DNA of 27,122 nucleotides from Bacteroidales bacterium UBA1195. GTDB lineage: Bacteria; Bacteroidota; Bacteroidia; Bacteroidales; WCHB1-69. The notes under the pieces were generated by a model. That model was not told the DNA's origin. It searched no databases and saw only the letters and a list, made by a program, of their open reading frames with translations. Shown here piece after piece: positions 24,068 to 27,122 of the stretch. Position 1 is the stretch's first letter; every line of letters starts with the position of its first letter. The stretch is from assembly GCA_002309855.1 (NCBI GenBank), contig DBYD01000062.1:23796-50917 (forward strand). Reading direction: 5' to 3'. The position numbers and the translations under genes were made by a program.

Positions 24068-24075
24068 TATTTTTG
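24068..24075 (+). promoter_or_regulatory. -7 box of the glmS promoter
   Basis: TATTTTTG matches TAnnTTTG and sits about 65 bases before the glmS ATG. The leader includes TTTTCGG pairing with CCGGAAAA with one bulge. Confidence 0.55.
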
Positions 24076-24140
24076 CATTTTTTTTCGGTGCTACAGGTTG
24101 CGTGCCGGAAAAGTGAAACAATAATTAAAAAGCATGTATC

Positions 24141-25985
24141 ATGTGCGGAATAGTAGGATATATCGGTAATCAGGATGCCTATCCGATTTTGATCAAAGGG
24201 CTTCATCGGTTGGAATACAGAGGCTATGACAGTGCCGGCGTGGCGCTGATAAATCCTCACGGACAGCTTAACATCTATAAGGCGAAGGGTAAGGTCTCCG
24301 AATTGGAGAAATTTGCCGAGGACAAGGATATCAGCGGCCATATCGGCATTGCGCACACCCGCTGGGCAACCCACGGGGAACCGAACCAGGTGAATGCGCA
24401 TCCCCATTTTTCGGAGTCGGAGCAGCTGGCAATAATCCATAACGGCATCATTGAGAACTATGCCCTGCTGAAGGAGGGTCTGATGCAGCACGGATACACA
24501 TTCCGCTCCACAACCGACACGGAGGTGCTTATCCAGCTGATAGAGTACACGCAGCGCACCTCAAAGACCGATTTGCGCACGGCTGTGCAGCTGGCGTTGA
24601 ACCAGGTTGTCGGAGCCTATGCCATCGCGGTTCTGGACAAGCAGCATCCCGATACCATTGTGGCGGCCCGCAAAGGTAGTCCGCTGGTGGTCGGCGTGGG
24701 GGACAATGAGTATTTCCTTGCCTCTGACGCGACGCCTATCGTGGAGTATACCGATAAGGTGATTTATATTGAGGATGAAGAGATTGTTCTGCTGAAAATG
24801 GGGGAGGAACCACAGATCACCACCATTTCAAACGTGAGCAAGACCCCTGAAATCAAAAAGTTGGAAATCACCCTGAACCAGTTGGAGAAGGGCGGATATG
24901 CCCATTTCATGCTCAAGGAGATTTTTGAGCAGCCGCAGACGCTGCGGGTTTCAATGCGCGGCCGCGTGAACATCGACCGCGACTGCATCGCCCTTTCCGG
25001 ATTCATTGACAACAGGGAGCGTTTCCTGAACGCCAAGCGTATAATCATCACAGCGTGCGGCACCTCATGGCATGCCGGACTGATTGCCATGTACTGCATT
25101 GAGGAGTTCGCACGTATTCCGGTCGAGGTGGAGTACAGCAGCGAGTTCCGTTACCGCAAGCCGGTCATAAACAAGGATGATGTTGTGATAGCAATTTCCC
25201 AGTCCGGTGAGACTGCCGACACTTTGGCCGCCATCAGGTTGGCCAAGGATGCGGGGGCCTTCATCTTTTCCATCTGCAATGTGGTCGGAGCCTCCATTCC
25301 GCGTCTGTCGGACAGCGGCTGCTACACCCATGTGGGGCCGGAAATCGGTGTGGCCTCCACCAAGGCTTTTACGGCACAGGTTACTGCGCTGATAATGCTT
25401 TCGCTTTGCATCGGAAAGGAGAAGGGCACGCTTGATAATGAATCCTATTTGCGCATTTTGAGGGAGTTGGGTAACATACCCGATCATATTTCAAAGGTTC
25501 TGCAGCAGAACGACCGTCTTGCACGGTTTGCCCAGATGTTCACATACGCGCAGAATTTCATTTATTTGGGACGTGGCTACAATTATCCGGTTGCCTTGGA
25601 GGGTGCTTTGAAATTAAAGGAAATCAGCTATATACACGCGGAAGGGTATCCTGCCGCGGAGATGAAGCACGGACCAATCGCCCTGATTTCGCAGGAGATG
25701 CCTGTGGTGGTGATAGCACCTCACGGCAGCACCTACGACAAGATAGTCAGCAATATCCAGGAAATCAAGGCACGGCAGGGCAAAATAATCTCCATTGTCA
25801 CCGAAGGGGACACCCAGGTGACCGAAATGTCGGATTTCTGCATTCCCATTCCCAAGACCGAGGAATGCCTGACACCAATTTTGTCGGTCATACCGCTGCA
25901 GCTGCTGGCCTATCATATTGCCGTGGCCAAGGAGCGGGATGTGGACCAGCCGCGTAATCTGGCAAAATCCGTCACTGTGGAATAG
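24141..25985 (+). CDS. glmS: Glutamine-fructose-6-phosphate aminotransferase (isomerizing)
   Basis: 614 aa. It makes glucosamine-6-P from fructose-6-P and glutamine, the first committed step toward UDP-GlcNAc for peptidoglycan and LPS. The N-terminal nucleophile is C2 (MCGIVGYIG), with RLEYRGYDSAGVA, THGEPNQVNAHPH and the glutaminase core to about residue 230. The C-terminal half has two SIS domains with ACGTSWHAGL, SQSGETADTLAA and the terminal DQPRNLAKSVTVE, which closes the sugar site. The length is typical. No glmS ribozyme is visible in the short leader. ddh follows after 30 bases with no terminator, so the two are probably co-transcribed. Confidence 0.97.
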   Translation: MCGIVGYIGNQDAYPILIKGLHRLEYRGYDSAGVALINPHGQLNIYKAKGKVSELEKFAEDKDISGHIGIAHTRWATHGEPNQVNAHPHFSESEQLAIIHNGIIENYALLKEGLMQHGYTFRSTTDTEVLIQLIEYTQRTSKTDLRTAVQLALNQVVGAYAIAVLDKQHPDTIVAARKGSPLVVGVGDNEYFLASDATPIVEYTDKVIYIEDEEIVLLKMGEEPQITTISNVSKTPEIKKLEITLNQLEKGGYAHFMLKEIFEQPQTLRVSMRGRVNIDRDCIALSGFIDNRERFLNAKRIIITACGTSWHAGLIAMYCIEEFARIPVEVEYSSEFRYRKPVINKDDVVIAISQSGETADTLAAIRLAKDAGAFIFSICNVVGASIPRLSDSGCYTHVGPEIGVASTKAFTAQVTALIMLSLCIGKEKGTLDNESYLRILRELGNIPDHISKVLQQNDRLARFAQMFTYAQNFIYLGRGYNYPVALEGALKLKEISYIHAEGYPAAEMKHGPIALISQEMPVVVIAPHGSTYDKIVSNIQEIKARQGKIISIVTEGDTQVTEMSDFCIPIPKTEECLTPILSVIPLQLLAYHIAVAKERDVDQPRNLAKSVTVE

Positions 25986-26015
25986 TCGTTAATTATCAAT
26001 ATAAAACATTCAGAC

Positions 26016-26894
26016 ATGAAAAACAACAATGGTAATCTGCTTAAAGTGGCCGTCATAGGTTACGGCAACATCGGTAAGGCGTGTGAGGCGGCGTTGCTGT
26101 CGGCTCCGGACATGGAATTGGCCGGAATTTATCATCATTCGGGCGTGCCGGATGCGTTGCAGGCGGATGTGGCATTGTTGTGCACACCGACCCGCGAGGT
26201 GCCTAAGTATGCTGAAAAGATGCTGCGCCAGGGAATCTGCACTGTGGATTCCTTCGATATTCACGGTCAGGTGTATGATTTGCGGAAGTCCTTGTCGGTA
26301 ATGGCGCGTGAAAACGGCTGTGTGAGCATCCTTTCCGCCGGTTGGGACCCGGGTTCCGACTCAATGGTTCGCGCACTGATGCTGGCTATGGCCCCCAACG
26401 GGCTCACTTATACCGATTTCGGCCCCGGACGTTCCATGGGTCATACCGTTGCAGTAAAGGCAATAGCCGGAGTTAAGGATGCCTTGTCGATGACAATTCC
26501 GCTTGGCACCGGCATCCATCGCAGGATGGTTTATGTTGAATTGGAGGATGGTGCGGATTTCCATACAGTTGAGAAGGCCATCCTTTCGGATGACTATTTT
26601 GCGCATGACGAGACGCATGTGACGCAGGTTCAGGATGTCTCCGCGCTGAACAATGTGGCGCACGGGGTCCGGCTCACCCGTTCAGGCGTGAGCGGTGCAA
26701 CCCATAACCAGCGGTTCGAGTTCCGCATGGCCATCAACAATCCCGCATTGACCGGCCAGGTGATGGTCGCGTGTGCACGTGCGGCGGCGCGGTTCCGTTC
26801 CGAGGGTCGGTGCGGCGCCTATACCATGATAGAGATTCCGCCGATCTACCTGCTGCCCGGAAGTGAGGAGGAGCTTATCCGTTCGCTGGTGTAA
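26016..26894 (+). CDS. ddh: meso-Diaminopimelate dehydrogenase
   Basis: 292 aa. NADPH-dependent conversion of L-tetrahydrodipicolinate to meso-DAP in one step, bypassing the succinylase or acetylase routes, supplying lysine and peptidoglycan precursors. The Rossmann motif is VAVIGYGNIGKACE. The DSFDIHGQVYDLRKSL, SAGWDPGSDSMVRAL and FGPGRSMGHTVAVKAI stretches are highly characteristic of Ddh, and THNQRFEFRMAINNPALTGQVMVACARAA closes the family pattern. It is placed directly behind glmS, linking two cell-wall precursor genes. Confidence 0.96.
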   Translation: MKNNNGNLLKVAVIGYGNIGKACEAALLSAPDMELAGIYHHSGVPDALQADVALLCTPTREVPKYAEKMLRQGICTVDSFDIHGQVYDLRKSLSVMARENGCVSILSAGWDPGSDSMVRALMLAMAPNGLTYTDFGPGRSMGHTVAVKAIAGVKDALSMTIPLGTGIHRRMVYVELEDGADFHTVEKAILSDDYFAHDETHVTQVQDVSALNNVAHGVRLTRSGVSGATHNQRFEFRMAINNPALTGQVMVACARAAARFRSEGRCGAYTMIEIPPIYLLPGSEEELIRSLV

Positions 26895-26921
26895 CCGGCA
26901 ATAGATATGTTCCATATTTTT

Positions 26922-27005
26922 AGTTTATAGTTAATAGTTTATAGTTAATAGTTTATAGTTAATAGTTTATAGTTAATAGTTTATAGTTAATAGTTTATAG
27001 TTAAA
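26922..27005 (+). repeat. 14-bp tandem repeat, six copies
   Basis: Unit AGTTTATAGTTAAT, five perfect copies (26922-26991) and a sixth with one mismatch (26992-27005). It lies in the non-coding tail after ddh. Being perfect and tandem, it is a candidate for copy-number variation. Confidence 0.95.
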
Positions 27006-27052
27006 TGACTGTTTTAAATTGTGCTGTAACCAACGCACCAACAACTCTAATC

Positions 27053-27082
27053 TATTAACTATTAATTATTAACTATTAATTT
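27053..27082. repeat. Inverted counterpart of the 14-bp repeat
   Basis: The region near 27054-27081 reads ATTAACTATTAATT twice; its reverse complement (AATTAATAGTTAAT) is close to the 14-bp unit at 26922-27005. The two blocks flank about 48 bases and could fold into a long AT-rich hairpin. Exact copy ends are approximate. Confidence 0.6.
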
Positions 27083-27098
27083 TCTCTTCCGCCTCACT

Positions 27099-27116
27099 CC
27101 ACGGGAATCCCCGTGG
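27099..27116. repeat. GC-rich hairpin at the window end
   Basis: Perfect 7-bp stem CCACGGG (27099-27105) / CCCGTGG (27110-27116) with a 4-base loop AATC. The sequence after it is cut off by the window, so it cannot be classified (terminator, start of an element or repeat). Confidence 0.5.
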
Positions 27117-27122
27117 ATTGGG

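Noticed and set aside
24076..24140. glmS ribozyme or riboswitch upstream of glmS
   Set aside because: The leader is only about 60 bases and lacks the ribozyme's length and core; I see nothing beyond a weak bulged stem.
26922..27005. CRISPR array
   Set aside because: Units are tandem with no unique spacers and no cas genes nearby.

Overview
The window looks like chromosomal DNA from a member of the Bacteroidota, most likely order Bacteroidales. The evidence is: type IX secretion (T9SS) C-terminal sorting domains at 1-90 and in the 17603-19345 gene; gldF/gldG; Bacteroidota-type -7 boxes (TAnnTTTG, mostly TACTTTTG) before several genes; few Shine-Dalgarno sequences; a meso-diaminopimelate dehydrogenase; and an S9 peptidase lipoprotein. 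The genes are mostly housekeeping. I see no integrase, transposase, CRISPR array, phage module or recognisable defence cassette.

Layout. 1-9501 is GC-rich with C-rich coding strands, all on +: the end of a T9SS cargo gene, a secreted PA14-metallophosphoesterase, miaB, an orphan YD-repeat-like protein, tRNA-Leu(CAA) with its terminator, ltaE, an aldo/keto reductase with Fe-S motifs, an S9 peptidase lipoprotein, and a DUF819 membrane protein. 9502-10936 holds nagB, behind a promoter and a foldable leader, and a small lipoprotein, closed by a strong terminator. 10952-12061 is an AT-rich solitary DppC-type permease. 12062-12439 is a very AT-rich non-coding gap. 12440-17540 carries nadA, then gldF-gldG-DUF4340, then ssb. 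17603-19345 is a T9SS-exported protein with two choice-of-anchor-J-like modules, separated by terminators from a convergent minus-strand operon (RsbW-like ATPase, ybeY, mnmG; 22362 to 19537). 22479-26894 returns to + with comM/yifB, glmS and ddh. The end holds a 14-bp tandem repeat and a GC-rich hairpin.

Functional links. NagB and GlmS catalyse opposing steps at the fructose-6-P/glucosamine-6-P node, and Ddh makes meso-DAP, so amino-sugar and peptidoglycan precursor supply is well represented. MiaB and MnmG modify tRNA, and YbeY matures rRNA. GldF/GldG/DUF4340 form the membrane part of an ABC-2-like system whose ATPase is not in this window.

The most interesting structural signals are a parS-like palindrome (TGTTTCATGTGAAACA, 21425-21440) abutting the mnmG start and an apparent change from C-rich to G-rich + strand around 10.9-12.4 kb, at the AT-rich gap. 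Together they suggest an origin-proximal chromosome segment. This is an inference from hand sampling and needs a real skew calculation.
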